Shown here piece by piece: positions 1 to 8,624 of a stretch of 64,000 nt of DNA. The position numbers and the translations under genes are program-made. The number at the start of each line of letters is the position of its first letter. The stretch's first letter is position 1. The DNA comes from Microbispora sp. NBC_01189 (GTDB lineage Bacteria; Actinomycetota; Actinomycetes; Streptosporangiales; Streptosporangiaceae). The stretch covers positions 875,501 through 939,500 of the forward strand of contig NZ_CP108581.1 of assembly GCF_036010665.1 (NCBI RefSeq). The letters are read 5' to 3'. The notes beneath the pieces are model-generated. The model ran no database searches and was not told the origin of the DNA. It was given only the letters and a program-made list of their open reading frames with translations.

Positions 1-1009
1 CGTAGTCGGACAGCACGTAGTCGGCGGCCCAGACGGGGATGCGCTCCCCGCTGACCGGGTTGACCGCGTAGACGCCCAGGAAGACGCCGGTCTTCTCCTT
101 CTCGGTGGACAGCCGCTCGATGTCGGAGAGCTTGGCGACCTCGGCGCGGTAGGCGGCCAGCGCCTCGGCCTGCTCGGGGGCGACGATCTCCTCCGCCAGC
201 GGGGCGTCCGCGGCGACGACGAAGAACGTCGCGCCGTACAGCGTGTCGGGGCGGGTCGTGTAGACGGTGACCGGCTCGTCGCGGCCCTCGATCTCGAACC
301 GGACGTCGGCTCCGGTGGAGCGGCCGATCCAGTGGCGCTGCATCGTCAGGATGCGCTCGGGCCAGCCGTCCTCGATCCGCGCCATGTCGTCGAGCAGGCG
401 GTCGGCGTACTCAGTGATCTTGAAGTACCACTGGGTCAGCTCGCGGCGGACCACGTCGGCGCCGCAGCGCTCGCACTTGCCCCCCACGACCTGCTCGTTC
501 GCCAGCACGGTCTGGTCCTGGGGGCACCAGTTGACCAGGCCGCCCTTGCGGTAGGCCAGACCCCGGTCGTAGAAGCGGGTGAACAGCCACTGGTTCCAGT
601 GGTAGTACTCCGGGTCGCTGGTGTGCAGGCGGCGCGACCAGTCGAAGGAGATCGCGTACCGCTTGAACGAGTTCGCCTGCGTCTCGATGTTCGCGTACGT
701 CCACTCGGCCGGGTGGGCGTTGCGCTTGATCGCGGCGTTCTCGGCGGGCAGGCCGAAGGAGTCCCACCCGATGGGGTGCAGGACGTTGTAGCCCTGCTGG
801 AACCAGTACCGCGCGACGACGTCGCCGATCGCGAAGACCTCGCCGTGTCCCATGTGGAGGTCACCGGAGGGGTAGGGGAACATGTCGAGCATGTACTTGC
901 GCGGCCTGGTGTCCGCGGCGTCCTCGACCGCCGCGAAGGGGTTCGACTCCTCCCACCGCGGCAGCCACTTGGCCTGCAGCGCCTGCGGGTCGTACACCGG
1001 CTCGTCCAC
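1..1009 (-). CDS. leuS: Leucyl-tRNA synthetase, N-terminal part (cut by window edge)
   Basis: Charges tRNA-Leu in the cytoplasm. About 336 N-terminal residues are inside the window; the gene runs off the left edge, so the KMSKS loop and anticodon domain are not visible. The HIGH-type signature is present as DLHMGHG near residue 50, preceded by MFPYPSG, both typical of class Ia LeuRS. A cysteine pair in [12 protein letters not shown] fits the zinc-binding insertion, followed by the start of the editing domain (TTRPDT). The start is the GTG at 1009, five bases after a GAGGAG ribosome site; a GTG two codons upstream lies inside that site. Confidence 0.96.
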   Translation of the reverse strand, partial: MDEPVYDPQALQAKWLPRWEESNPFAAVEDAADTRPRKYMLDMFPYPSGDLHMGHGEVFAIGDVVARYWFQQGYNVLHPIGWDSFGLPAENAAIKRNAHPAEWTYANIETQANSFKRYAISFDWSRRLHTSDPEYYHWNQWLFTRFYDRGLAYRKGGLVNWCPQDQTVLANEQVVGGKCERCGADVVRRELTQWYFKITEYADRLLDDMARIEDGWPERILTMQRHWIGRSTGADVRFEIEGRDEPVTVYTTRPDTLYGATFFVVAADAPLAEEIVAPEQAEALAAYRAEVAKLSDIERLSTEKEKTGVFLGVYAVNPVSGERIPVWAADYVLSDY

Positions 1010-1315
1010 TTCCACTCCTCGCCCGGCGGCAGAATCAGGGTTGATGACGCCCGCCCGGGCAACCCCTGCCATACGATCGGGGTGGCCCGCGCCTGCGCGC
1101 TCTCACGCGCCGAGCGGTGAGACGGATGCCCCCGTGTGGGGTGGCCCAGTGCAGGTGACGCGGTGCAGGGTGGCGGCACGCGTGTCAAGCGTAGCGCAGT
1201 CGCCCACCTGGCCGCGGTTTCGATCACCCGGGGCTGACCTCGCATGTCAGAGTGCGATACCCGATGGTGATAGTTCCGTTGTGACCTCTTATGTCCGCTC
1301 GCTTACTGTGCTTTC
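1010..1315. other. Intergenic region between divergent leuS and membrane-protein gene
   Basis: About 300 bases without a supported gene. It must hold the leuS promoter (leftward) and that of the gene at 1316 (rightward). A TTGACA box on the minus strand (1183-1188) has no good -10 partner at normal spacing. I see no convincing riboswitch or terminator. Confidence 0.5.
1304..1309 (+). promoter_or_regulatory. Candidate -10 box (TACTGT) for a leaderless transcript
   Basis: TACTGT ends six bases before the GTG at 1316, which has no Shine-Dalgarno sequence. That spacing would start the RNA at the start codon. A TTGTGA -35-like box lies at 1279-1284, with a long 19-base spacer. Confidence 0.4.
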
Positions 1316-2722
1316 GTGGCCAACTTTTTCCCGCCTCCGGACTTGCCGATGCAGGACCCGCCCACCGACCCCACCGGTGAGCAGTTCCGCGGGGCATTCT
1401 CCGGTTTCGCTGCGGCAGCCCCCGGCTCCCATGAGATCATGCCAGGCACCCCCAATTCGGGCATGATCTCGGGAGGTAGCGTGCCCTCGGACCGCAGCGA
1501 GCCCCAGCGGGTGCCGGCCTGGCCGGAGGTCCCCCCGGCCTGGCCCGAGATCCCTCCGTCGGCCTCCTTCACGCCCACGGTGCGCTCCTTCGTCGAAGGG
1601 GCGCCGCGCGACACGGACGCGGCGACCATGGCGGGTCCCCCGCCCGGCGCGGCTCCGCGCATGCCCACCCCCGCCTTCGGCGAGCCCGGCCCGCCGCCGC
1701 GCTCCCCCGCGGGCCCGGCCGGCCCCGCCACCCCGGCCGCCCCGTTCACCCCCTCGGTCCGGTCGTACGCCGAGACCTCCCGGCCCGTGCACCCGCCGGT
1801 CTCCCCGCCGGTCTCCCCGCCGGTCTCCACGGCTCCGCCGCCCCCGCCCCAGCCGGACGACCCGTACCGGCCGTTCGTGACGGCGGGACAGATCAGCGGG
1901 CCCAAGACGCCTCCGGCGCACCGGCAGCAGGAGCTGTGGAACACGGTCTTCGGGGAGAACTACCGGGCGATCGACGAGTACGAGGACGACGGGCCCGGCC
2001 GTCCGGTCTGGCTGTACGCGCTGGTGGCCTCGGTCGTGGCCGTGCTCGTGGCGGTGCTGGTCTGGGCGTTCGGCGCCGGGCCGCTCAGCTCGGGCAGGTC
2101 GGCCGAGGCGGCGACCCCGCCCCAGCCCTCGGCCACCGCGCCCCGCGCCAGTGCCAGGCCACAGGCACAGGTGCCGCAGCTGCCCGTATACAAGGGCACC
2201 CCCTCGCCGGTGAACGGCGTGCTCACCGACACCGCCGGCGGGATCACGCTGCCGAGGCTCGGCGGCCCCTGGCAGGCGGACGCCGACCCCGCCCAGACCA
2301 AGGCGACGTACGGCTTCACCACCCGGCAGTACGTGCCGGCCGGCATGACCACCAAGGGCAAGCGGGAGTTCGCCGTGGTGATGTCGGGGCCGCTGGCGCA
2401 GTCGCTCGCGGTGAAGTACACGACGCCCGACAAGCTGGGCTCCGTCCTCAGCGCGGTCATGTACCGCGCCCGCCAGACGCAGTTCCCCAAGGACAACAAG
2501 GTCACCAAGACCGCCCAGCAGCGCCTGTCGCGGGGTGGCCTGACCGGCCTGCTGGCCTCCTACAAGGTGACCGCCGACGGCGGCTCCACCACGGTCGTGA
2601 TCGCCGCCGTCGACACCGGCGCCGACCTGCCCACGATCGTCTACATGGCGGTGCCGGAGCTGAAGAACGACCTGCTGCCCGACATCAACACGGTCGTCCG
2701 GTCGATCAAGCCGATCCGCTGA
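1316..2722 (+). CDS. Proline-rich single-pass membrane protein of unknown function
   Basis: 468 residues. The first about 225 are a low-complexity Pro/Ala/Ser region thought to be cytoplasmic, with a 12-bp DNA repeat encoding PPVS units near 1793-1829. One transmembrane helix follows (about 233-253, starting LYALVASVVAVL), then an exterior domain of about 190 residues. That domain shares its layout with the protein at 20351-21406: an LPR motif followed by a Trp, then an aromatic-TTRQ motif, and a C-terminal DIN-V-S-K motif. Start is uncertain: GTG 1316 suits a leaderless RNA, while in-frame GTG 1481 has a strong GGGAGG site four bases upstream and would remove 55 residues. I recognise no enzyme family. 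Confidence 0.8.
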   Translation: MANFFPPPDLPMQDPPTDPTGEQFRGAFSGFAAAAPGSHEIMPGTPNSGMISGGSVPSDRSEPQRVPAWPEVPPAWPEIPPSASFTPTVRSFVEGAPRDTDAATMAGPPPGAAPRMPTPAFGEPGPPPRSPAGPAGPATPAAPFTPSVRSYAETSRPVHPPVSPPVSPPVSTAPPPPPQPDDPYRPFVTAGQISGPKTPPAHRQQELWNTVFGENYRAIDEYEDDGPGRPVWLYALVASVVAVLVAVLVWAFGAGPLSSGRSAEAATPPQPSATAPRASARPQAQVPQLPVYKGTPSPVNGVLTDTAGGITLPRLGGPWQADADPAQTKATYGFTTRQYVPAGMTTKGKREFAVVMSGPLAQSLAVKYTTPDKLGSVLSAVMYRARQTQFPKDNKVTKTAQQRLSRGGLTGLLASYKVTADGGSTTVVIAAVDTGADLPTIVYMAVPELKNDLLPDINTVVRSIKPIR

Positions 2723-2752
2723 GGGACCGCCCCGCCGTCAGAACATGCGCCG

Positions 2753-4036
2753 TCAGAACGTGCAGGGCATGTGCTTGACACCGTTGATGAAGCCGGACAG
2801 CAGGCGCTCCGGCTCGCCCGCCTCGATGCGGGGGACCCGGCGCAGCAGTTCGCGGAACATCACGGTGATCTCGCGGCGGGCCAGGTGGGCGCCGAGGCAG
2901 AAGTGGGGGCCGGGGCCGCCGAACCCGACGTGCGGGTTGGGGTCGCGCAGGAGGTCGAACCGCAGCGGGTCGCCGAACACCCGCTCGTCCCGGTTGGCGG
3001 CCCAGTAGAACAGCAGCACCTTCTCGCCCTTGCGGTAGAACGTGCCGTTCATCTCATGGTCCCGGGTGACCTTGCGGCGCATGTAGTTGACCGGCGCCGC
3101 CAGCCGGACGATCTCCTCGACGGCGCGCGGCGCGCGGCCCTCGAAGTCCTCCAGCCAGAGCCGCCGCTGATCGGGGTTGAGGGTGAGCAGGCGCATGCCG
3201 GAGGAGATGGCGTTGCGGGTCGTCTCGTTGCCCGCCACGACGAGCAGGATGAAGAACGAGGCGAGTTCCTGCGTGGTCAGCCGCTCCCCGTCGATGTTGG
3301 CGTTGACCAGCGACGAGATGAGATCGCCGGTGGGCCGCCCGGTCCGGTGGGCGGCGAGGTCCTGCACCAGCTGCTGCAGCTCCATCGCGGCGGTGAGCAG
3401 CGCGTGCGCGATGCCCTGCGGATCGCCGCCGTACTCGGGGTCGGTGGCACCGAGGATGACGTTCGACCGGTCGAAGACGAAGCCGTAGTCCTTCTCCGGG
3501 ATGCCCGCCATGTCGCAGATGATCTTCAGTGGCAGCCTGGCGGCCACCTCGGTCACGAAGTCGCAGCCCGGCCCGGTCTCCAGCAGGTCGTCCACGATGC
3601 GGGATGCCGCCGCCTCGACGTCGGCCTCGAACTGCCTGATCATGCGTGGGGTGAACGCCCGGGAGACGATGCGCCGCAGGCGGGCGTGCCGCGGGTCGTC
3701 CATGTTGATCATCGAGCCGAAATACTCGGTGAACTCCGCGGGCAGGTCGGGGATGTTGGTCGCCCCGCCGTCGCCGGAGCAGAAGATCTCGGGCGTGCGG
3801 CTGGCCTCCAGGATGTCGGCGTGCCGCACGAGCGCGTGGTAGCCGGGGCCGCGCGTCCCGGCGAAGTTGACCTCGGGCTCGGCGAAGAAGGCCGGTGCGT
3901 CCAGATCGCGCAGCAGCCGGAAGGCGTGCTCCCGCTCCTCGTCCGGCCGGGCCCAGAAGTCCCAGCTCGACAGGTCGACGTCCGGCACGGAGGTGATGGG
4001 CGCCCGCCCCGTGGGCCGCGTGGGCCGCGTTGTCAT
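2753..4036 (-). CDS. Cytochrome P450, CYP124/125/142-like
   Basis: Soluble haem-thiolate monooxygenase of 427 residues. Visible motifs are the I-helix oxygen-activation site AGNETT, the K-helix ExxR (EEIVR) and the haem loop FGGPGPHFCLG with the Cys ligand. The C-terminal SGFINGVKH resembles the ending of actinobacterial CYP125/CYP124-type enzymes, which hydroxylate the terminal carbon of sterol side chains or methyl-branched lipids. The substrate here is an inference. The ATG at 4036 is chosen because GGGCGGG lies just upstream; the frame stays open further upstream without a better start. It diverges from an acyl-CoA ligase across a palindromic operator, so the two are probably co-regulated. 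No dedicated ferredoxin or reductase is adjacent. Confidence 0.92.
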   Translation of the reverse strand: MTTRPTRPTGRAPITSVPDVDLSSWDFWARPDEEREHAFRLLRDLDAPAFFAEPEVNFAGTRGPGYHALVRHADILEASRTPEIFCSGDGGATNIPDLPAEFTEYFGSMINMDDPRHARLRRIVSRAFTPRMIRQFEADVEAAASRIVDDLLETGPGCDFVTEVAARLPLKIICDMAGIPEKDYGFVFDRSNVILGATDPEYGGDPQGIAHALLTAAMELQQLVQDLAAHRTGRPTGDLISSLVNANIDGERLTTQELASFFILLVVAGNETTRNAISSGMRLLTLNPDQRRLWLEDFEGRAPRAVEEIVRLAAPVNYMRRKVTRDHEMNGTFYRKGEKVLLFYWAANRDERVFGDPLRFDLLRDPNPHVGFGGPGPHFCLGAHLARREITVMFRELLRRVPRIEAGEPERLLSGFINGVKHMPCTF

Positions 4037-4140
4037 GGACCCGCCCTTCGACGACGACCAGAACGACGTGGCCAGTCTGCCACAGCGACAGGGAAGGTGA
4101 TGAGCTCTCAAAATCGGGCGAACCAGCCGTTACGCTGAGG

Positions 4141-4156
4141 TACCTACCGGTTGGTA
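4141..4156. promoter_or_regulatory. 16-bp palindromic operator between P450 and acyl-CoA ligase
   Basis: TACCTACCGGTTGGTA is palindromic except for one symmetric position pair. It lies 35 bases before the ligase ATG and about 105 bases before the P450 start, in the divergent promoter region. Size and symmetry suit a TetR-family repressor (inference). No TetR gene is in the window. Confidence 0.6.
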
Positions 4157-4190
4157 TGGACCACGCGTCCGACAGAAAGAGGAGCGGCAG

Positions 4191-5726
4191 ATGCTCAACC
4201 TGGCCGTCGTGCTGGAGGACAGCGCACGTGACACGCCCGACGCCACCGCGGTCGTCTTCGGCGACCTCCGCCTGCCGTACTCACTCGTGGACACCATCGC
4301 CAACCAGGTCGCCAATCTGCTCACCGCCCGCGGTGTGGGCAGGGGCGACAAGGTCGCCCTTGCCTGCCCGAACCTGCCGTACTTCCCGTTCGTGTACTAC
4401 GGGATCCTCAAGGCGGGCGCGACCGTGGTCCCGCTGAACGTGCTGCTGCAGGCCAGGGAGATCGCCTATCACCTGGACGACTCCGACGCCAAGGCGTTCT
4501 TCTGCTTCGAGGGCACGCCGGAGCTGCCACTGGGCGAGCGCGGCCGGGCCGGGTTCGCCGAGGCCGGGCGGGCCGAGCATTTCGTCGTGCTGCCGGCAAC
4601 GCCGTTCGCCACCGAGTCCGCGTACGGCGAGACGCTGTGGGCGGCGCTGGACGGGATGCCCGGCGAGTTCGAGACCGTGCAGACCTCCCCGGAGGACACG
4701 GCGGTCATCCTCTACACGAGCGGCACCACCGGGCAGCCCAAGGGCGCCGAGCTGACCCACCAGAACATGGTGATGAACGCCGTCATCAGCGACGAGATGT
4801 TCCAGCGCCAGGACCGGAACGCCTACCTTGTGACGCTGCCGCTGTTCCACTCCTTCGGCCAGACCGTGCTGATGAACGCCGGGTTCCGGCGCCGCGCCAC
4901 GCTCGTGCTGATGCCGCGCTTCGAGCCGGCCGGGGCCCTCGCCCTGATGGAGCAGGAGGAGGTCACGCTCTTCGCCGGGGTGCCGACGATGTACTGGGCG
5001 ATGCTCACCGCGGTGCGCACAGGAGCCGCCGTGGTGCCGTCGTCGCTGGTCACCGCGGCCTCCGGCGGGTCCGCGCTGCCGGTCGAGGTGCTCAAGGACT
5101 TCAGCGCGACGTTCGGGGTGGACATCCTGGAGGGCTACGGCCTGTCGGAGACCTCGCCGGTGGCCTCGTTCAACCAGCCGGGCCGCCCCGCCAAGGCCGG
5201 CTCGATCGGCACCCCGATCTGGGGCGTCGAGATGAGGCTGGTGGACGCCGAGGGGAACACCGTCGGCGACGCGGACGGCATCGGCGAGATCGCCGTCCGC
5301 GGCCACAACGTCATGAAGGGCTACCACAACCGGCCCGAGGCGACCGCGGAGGTCATGCGGGACGGGTGGTTCCGGACCGGCGACATGGCCCGGCGCGACG
5401 AGGACGGTTACTACTTCATCGTCGACCGGGCCAAGGACATGATCATCAGGGGTGGGTTCAACGTCTATCCCCGGGAGATCGAGGAGGTCCTCATGACCCA
5501 CCCGGCGGTCTCGCTCGCCGCGGTCGTCGGGGTGCCCCACGAGTCGCACGGCGAGGAGGTCAAGGCGTACGTCATCCGCACGCCCGGCGACACGACCACC
5601 GAGGAGGAGCTGGTGGCGTGGAGCAGGGAGACGATGGCGGCCTACAAGTACCCGCGGATCGTGGAGTTCCGCGAGTCCCTGCCGATGACCGCCACCGGCA
5701 AGATCCTCAAGCGTGAGCTGCGGTAG
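4191..5726 (+). CDS. Long-chain fatty-acid/acyl-CoA ligase (FadD-like)
   Basis: ANL-superfamily adenylating enzyme, 511 residues, expected to convert a carboxylic acid, ATP and CoA to acyl-CoA through an acyl-AMP. The P-loop motif YTSGTTGQPKG (near 176), GYGLSETSP (near 315), FRTGDMARRDEDGYY with the ribose-binding Asp, DRAKDMIIRGGFNVYPREIE and the terminal catalytic lysine in TGKILKREL are all intact. The ATG at 4191 follows a GAGGAG ribosome site. It diverges from the P450 and converges on tmsB with only six bases between the stop codons. Likely substrates are fatty or methyl-branched acids, from the neighbourhood; a substrate cannot be read from the motifs. Confidence 0.93.
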   Translation: MLNLAVVLEDSARDTPDATAVVFGDLRLPYSLVDTIANQVANLLTARGVGRGDKVALACPNLPYFPFVYYGILKAGATVVPLNVLLQAREIAYHLDDSDAKAFFCFEGTPELPLGERGRAGFAEAGRAEHFVVLPATPFATESAYGETLWAALDGMPGEFETVQTSPEDTAVILYTSGTTGQPKGAELTHQNMVMNAVISDEMFQRQDRNAYLVTLPLFHSFGQTVLMNAGFRRRATLVLMPRFEPAGALALMEQEEVTLFAGVPTMYWAMLTAVRTGAAVVPSSLVTAASGGSALPVEVLKDFSATFGVDILEGYGLSETSPVASFNQPGRPAKAGSIGTPIWGVEMRLVDAEGNTVGDADGIGEIAVRGHNVMKGYHNRPEATAEVMRDGWFRTGDMARRDEDGYYFIVDRAKDMIIRGGFNVYPREIEEVLMTHPAVSLAAVVGVPHESHGEEVKAYVIRTPGDTTTEEELVAWSRETMAAYKYPRIVEFRESLPMTATGKILKRELR

Positions 5727-5732
5727 GACCCG

Positions 5733-6989
5733 TCACGGCCAGTCGAGGGACGGGCGGAGCGGCACGTGCGACCGTCCCTCGTCGAGCCGGACACCGAGCA
5801 CCTGGTGGAGCTGCACCTTGTTGCGCTCGAACCCGACCACGCACCCGGCCATGTAGAGCCGCCAGACCCGGGCGGTGCCCTGGCCGACCTCCTCCACGGC
5901 CTCCTCCCAGTGCTCGTCGAGGTTCCTGCACCACTCACGCAGGGTCAGCGCGTAGTGCTCGCGCAGGTTCTCCTCGTGCCGGACCTCGTAGCCGATGTCC
6001 TCCATCTGACGGATCAGGTGGCCGACCGACTCGAGCTCGCCGTCGGGGAAGACGTAGCGGTTGATGAAGCCACCCTTGTTCAGGGTCTTCTCCGTGCTGG
6101 TCGGGCGGGTGATGCAGTGGTTGAGGAGGCGCCCGCCCGGCTTGAGCTTGCCGTAGAGGAAGGAGAAGTAGGACGGCAGGTTGTCCTTGCCGATGTGCTC
6201 GGTGAGGCCGATCGAGCTGACCCGGTCGAAACCGGTTTCCGCGACGTCGCGGTAGTCCGTGAAACGGACCTCGGCGAGCTCCGACAGCCCGGCCTCGGCG
6301 ATGGCCTTCTGCGCGTACTCGGCCTGCTGGCGCGACAGCGTGACGCCGAGGCCCTTCACGCCGTACTCCCTGGCCGCGTGCATGACCATGCCGCCCCAGC
6401 CGCAGCCGACGTCGAGCAGCCGCATGCCGGGCTTGAGGTCCAGCTTCCTGGCGACCAGGTCGAACTTGGTGTGCTGCGCCTCCTCCAGCGTCGCGTCCGG
6501 CCGGGGGAAGACCGCGCAGGTGTACGCCATGGAGGGGCCGAGCACCCACTCGTAGAACTGGTTGGAGACGTCGTAGTGGTGGTGGATCACCTCGGCGTCG
6601 CGCTGCTTGGCGTGCCGGCTGCCGAGCTTCGCCAGCGTGCTCCGCCGCGCCTCCTGCGGCGGCGGCGGAACGCGCATCAGCAGCGGCTTGAGCCCGAGCG
6701 AGCGGACGGCGGCCACCTTCTCCCCGAGGGGAAGGTCGTTGATCGTCAGCGACCACATACGGTCGAGCAGGGTGTACATGTCACCGTGCACGTCCATGTG
6801 CCCCGCGATGTACGCGCGGGCGAGACCGAGCTCTCCCGGCGCCTGCGCGAGGTAGGCCACCGCCGCCGGCGTCTTCACCTCGACGCGGACATCCGCGCCT
6901 GGGGATCCCGCCTTGCTGCCGTCGTAGGCGACGAACTCGACGCCCGCGTCAGGACCGACGATCTTCTCGAAGATCTCCGCAAGAGTCAT
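5733..6989 (-). CDS. tmsB: TmsB-type fatty-acyl phospholipid methyltransferase (CFA synthase family)
   Basis: SAM-dependent enzyme of 418 residues in the cyclopropane-fatty-acid synthase family. The SAM site LLDVGCGWGG is near residue 185, followed by TEHIGKDNLPSYF and the C-terminal YFxxG-like region. In actinobacteria a Cfa homologue paired with a FAD-linked oxidoreductase (TmsB/TmsA, also called BfaB/BfaA) methylates oleate in phospholipids to 10-methylene-stearate, the first step to tuberculostearic acid. The partner gene lies 29 bases upstream on the same strand, which is the basis for the specific name over plain cfa. The ATG at 6989 follows GGGAGAGG. Confidence 0.88.
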   Translation of the reverse strand: MTLAEIFEKIVGPDAGVEFVAYDGSKAGSPGADVRVEVKTPAAVAYLAQAPGELGLARAYIAGHMDVHGDMYTLLDRMWSLTINDLPLGEKVAAVRSLGLKPLLMRVPPPPQEARRSTLAKLGSRHAKQRDAEVIHHHYDVSNQFYEWVLGPSMAYTCAVFPRPDATLEEAQHTKFDLVARKLDLKPGMRLLDVGCGWGGMVMHAAREYGVKGLGVTLSRQQAEYAQKAIAEAGLSELAEVRFTDYRDVAETGFDRVSSIGLTEHIGKDNLPSYFSFLYGKLKPGGRLLNHCITRPTSTEKTLNKGGFINRYVFPDGELESVGHLIRQMEDIGYEVRHEENLREHYALTLREWCRNLDEHWEEAVEEVGQGTARVWRLYMAGCVVGFERNKVQLHQVLGVRLDEGRSHVPLRPSLDWP

Positions 6990-7018
6990 TGCACCTCTCC
7001 CGACGTCTTGACGCCCAC

Positions 7019-8389
7019 CTACCTGGCCCTGACGCACTTGTCGTACAGGTCCAGCAGCCGGCCGCCCGGGTCGTAGGCACTCTTGACCGGCCAGTAGGCG
7101 TCCCCGTTGTAGAGCCGCCAGAACTCCTCACGACCGTAGAAGGAGGTGGAGTACAGCGACTTGTGGCCGTCGAGCGCGTGCACGGCACGCTCGATCAGCC
7201 GGTTGTGATACCCGTCGTACTGGCCGCGCGGCAGCGGCACCATCCCCCAGAAGCCGAAGTTCACGTACAGGCGGCCGGGTTCGAGGGGATAGAGCGACCA
7301 CTCGCCGGTCGCCCTGAGCGGGCACATCCAGACCGGGGTCATGCCGACCTCGCGGTGGAAGACCTCCAGGAACTCCGCGCCCCGCTCGACCGGGACCTCG
7401 ACGTCCTGGATCACCGACTCGTGCACGGGGTTGTTCCGCCAGCGGTCGATCCTGGCCGTCAGGCCGTACCTCTGGTCGAGGCCGACGAGCCTGCGGTAGA
7501 CGTCCGAGCGCATCCACCGGCGCGGCAGGAGCGAGCGGACCAGCGGCTGCTGCACCCCGAAGGCGCGCGAGCACCAGAACCAGTCGGTGTCCCAGCGCCA
7601 CAGGTAGTCGCGGACGGTGAGCCAGTCGCGGGCGCGGCTGCGGATCGACTGGTAGTAGATCCGCATGCCGGTGTAGTCGGAAGTGTAGGGCGCCCGGTCG
7701 GAGAACGAGCCGACGGTGACGTACAGCTCGTCGGGACCGAAGAACGTGCCGTCGACGAAGTCGATCGGCTCGCCGTCGTACTCACGGCTCTCGCAGATCT
7801 CCTGCATGGCGAGCATGCACTTGTGGGCGTCGCCGAAGCGGATGTGGGTCAGCTTGACGTACGGCTTGACCCGGGCCAGCTTGATGCGGATGCGCAGGGC
7901 GTAGCCGAGCGTGCCGTAGGAGTTGGGAAAGGACCGGAACAGGTCCGCGTACTCGTTGTCGGCCCGGGCCACCACGATCCGCCCGTCGCCGGTGAGGATC
8001 TCCAGTTCCTCCACCGACTCGTGCGGCAGGCCGTCCCGGAAGCTGCTCGACTCGATGCCGAGCCCGGTGACCGCGCCACCGAGCGTGATCGTCTTCAGCT
8101 GCGGCACGACGTACGGCATGAGCCCGTGCGGCAGCGTGGCGTCCACCAGGTTCTCGTACGTCGTCATGCCCTGGACCTCTGCCGTCATGGTCACCGGGTC
8201 GACGTGGATGACCTGGTCCAGGTCACGGGCGGACAGCGCCGCCGTCTTGGCCGGCGCGCGGAAGCGGAACAGGTTCGTCGTGGCCTTGGCCAGCCGAGGA
8301 GCGGCGTCTTCGGGGATGGCGGCGTAGGAGTCCCTGATCTGCTCGACGGCTTTTGTATGGGCGGTCATACTGGCCGTGCGCTCTGGCAT
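7019..8389 (-). CDS. tmsA: TmsA-type FAD-linked reductase for 10-methyl fatty acids
   Basis: 456 residues, FAD-binding type 4 (PCMH-like) fold in the first half, with LGGAVTGLGIESSSFRDGLPH near 108-128 as the flavin-contact loop, and a DWARF1/DHCR24-like C-terminal half. In characterised Tms/Bfa pairs this flavoprotein reduces 10-methylene-acyl phospholipid to the 10-methyl chain. It is first in a two-gene operon with tmsB. The ATG at 8389 has a weak GGGGTGG site; a second ATG at 8368 has no better signal. Divergent from the racemase gene across 235 bases. Confidence 0.87.
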   Translation of the reverse strand: MPERTASMTAHTKAVEQIRDSYAAIPEDAAPRLAKATTNLFRFRAPAKTAALSARDLDQVIHVDPVTMTAEVQGMTTYENLVDATLPHGLMPYVVPQLKTITLGGAVTGLGIESSSFRDGLPHESVEELEILTGDGRIVVARADNEYADLFRSFPNSYGTLGYALRIRIKLARVKPYVKLTHIRFGDAHKCMLAMQEICESREYDGEPIDFVDGTFFGPDELYVTVGSFSDRAPYTSDYTGMRIYYQSIRSRARDWLTVRDYLWRWDTDWFWCSRAFGVQQPLVRSLLPRRWMRSDVYRRLVGLDQRYGLTARIDRWRNNPVHESVIQDVEVPVERGAEFLEVFHREVGMTPVWMCPLRATGEWSLYPLEPGRLYVNFGFWGMVPLPRGQYDGYHNRLIERAVHALDGHKSLYSTSFYGREEFWRLYNGDAYWPVKSAYDPGGRLLDLYDKCVRAR

Positions 8390-8624
8390 GACACCACCCC
8401 CATGGATCGTAGTGATCGCCTCTTGGCACGCTATCCCCGGACGGGGACGCTGACCAGAGTAGACACGTTACGCCCGCGAAAACTATCGAGTAGCCTCGCG
8501 ACACCCCGTCGGCACAGATCGTATCCTTCCCGTGTTCTTCGCCTCGCGCGCCCCTGCCGTAACTGTGGAAACCGTCAGGACCTGGGCCGACGGGTGTGTT
8601 CCACTGGGTGGTGAGGAGGAACGC

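Noticed and set aside
1167-1173. AGGGTGG resembling the antiterminator core of a T-box near leuS
   Set aside because: It is on the plus strand, away from leuS, the rest of the T-box sequence does not match, and no specifier stem is visible.
2753-5726. P450 plus adenylating enzyme as the edge of a natural-product gene cluster
   Set aside because: No carrier protein, PKS, NRPS or terpene enzyme is present; the ligase has the standard CoA-ligase ending and neighbours are lipid genes.
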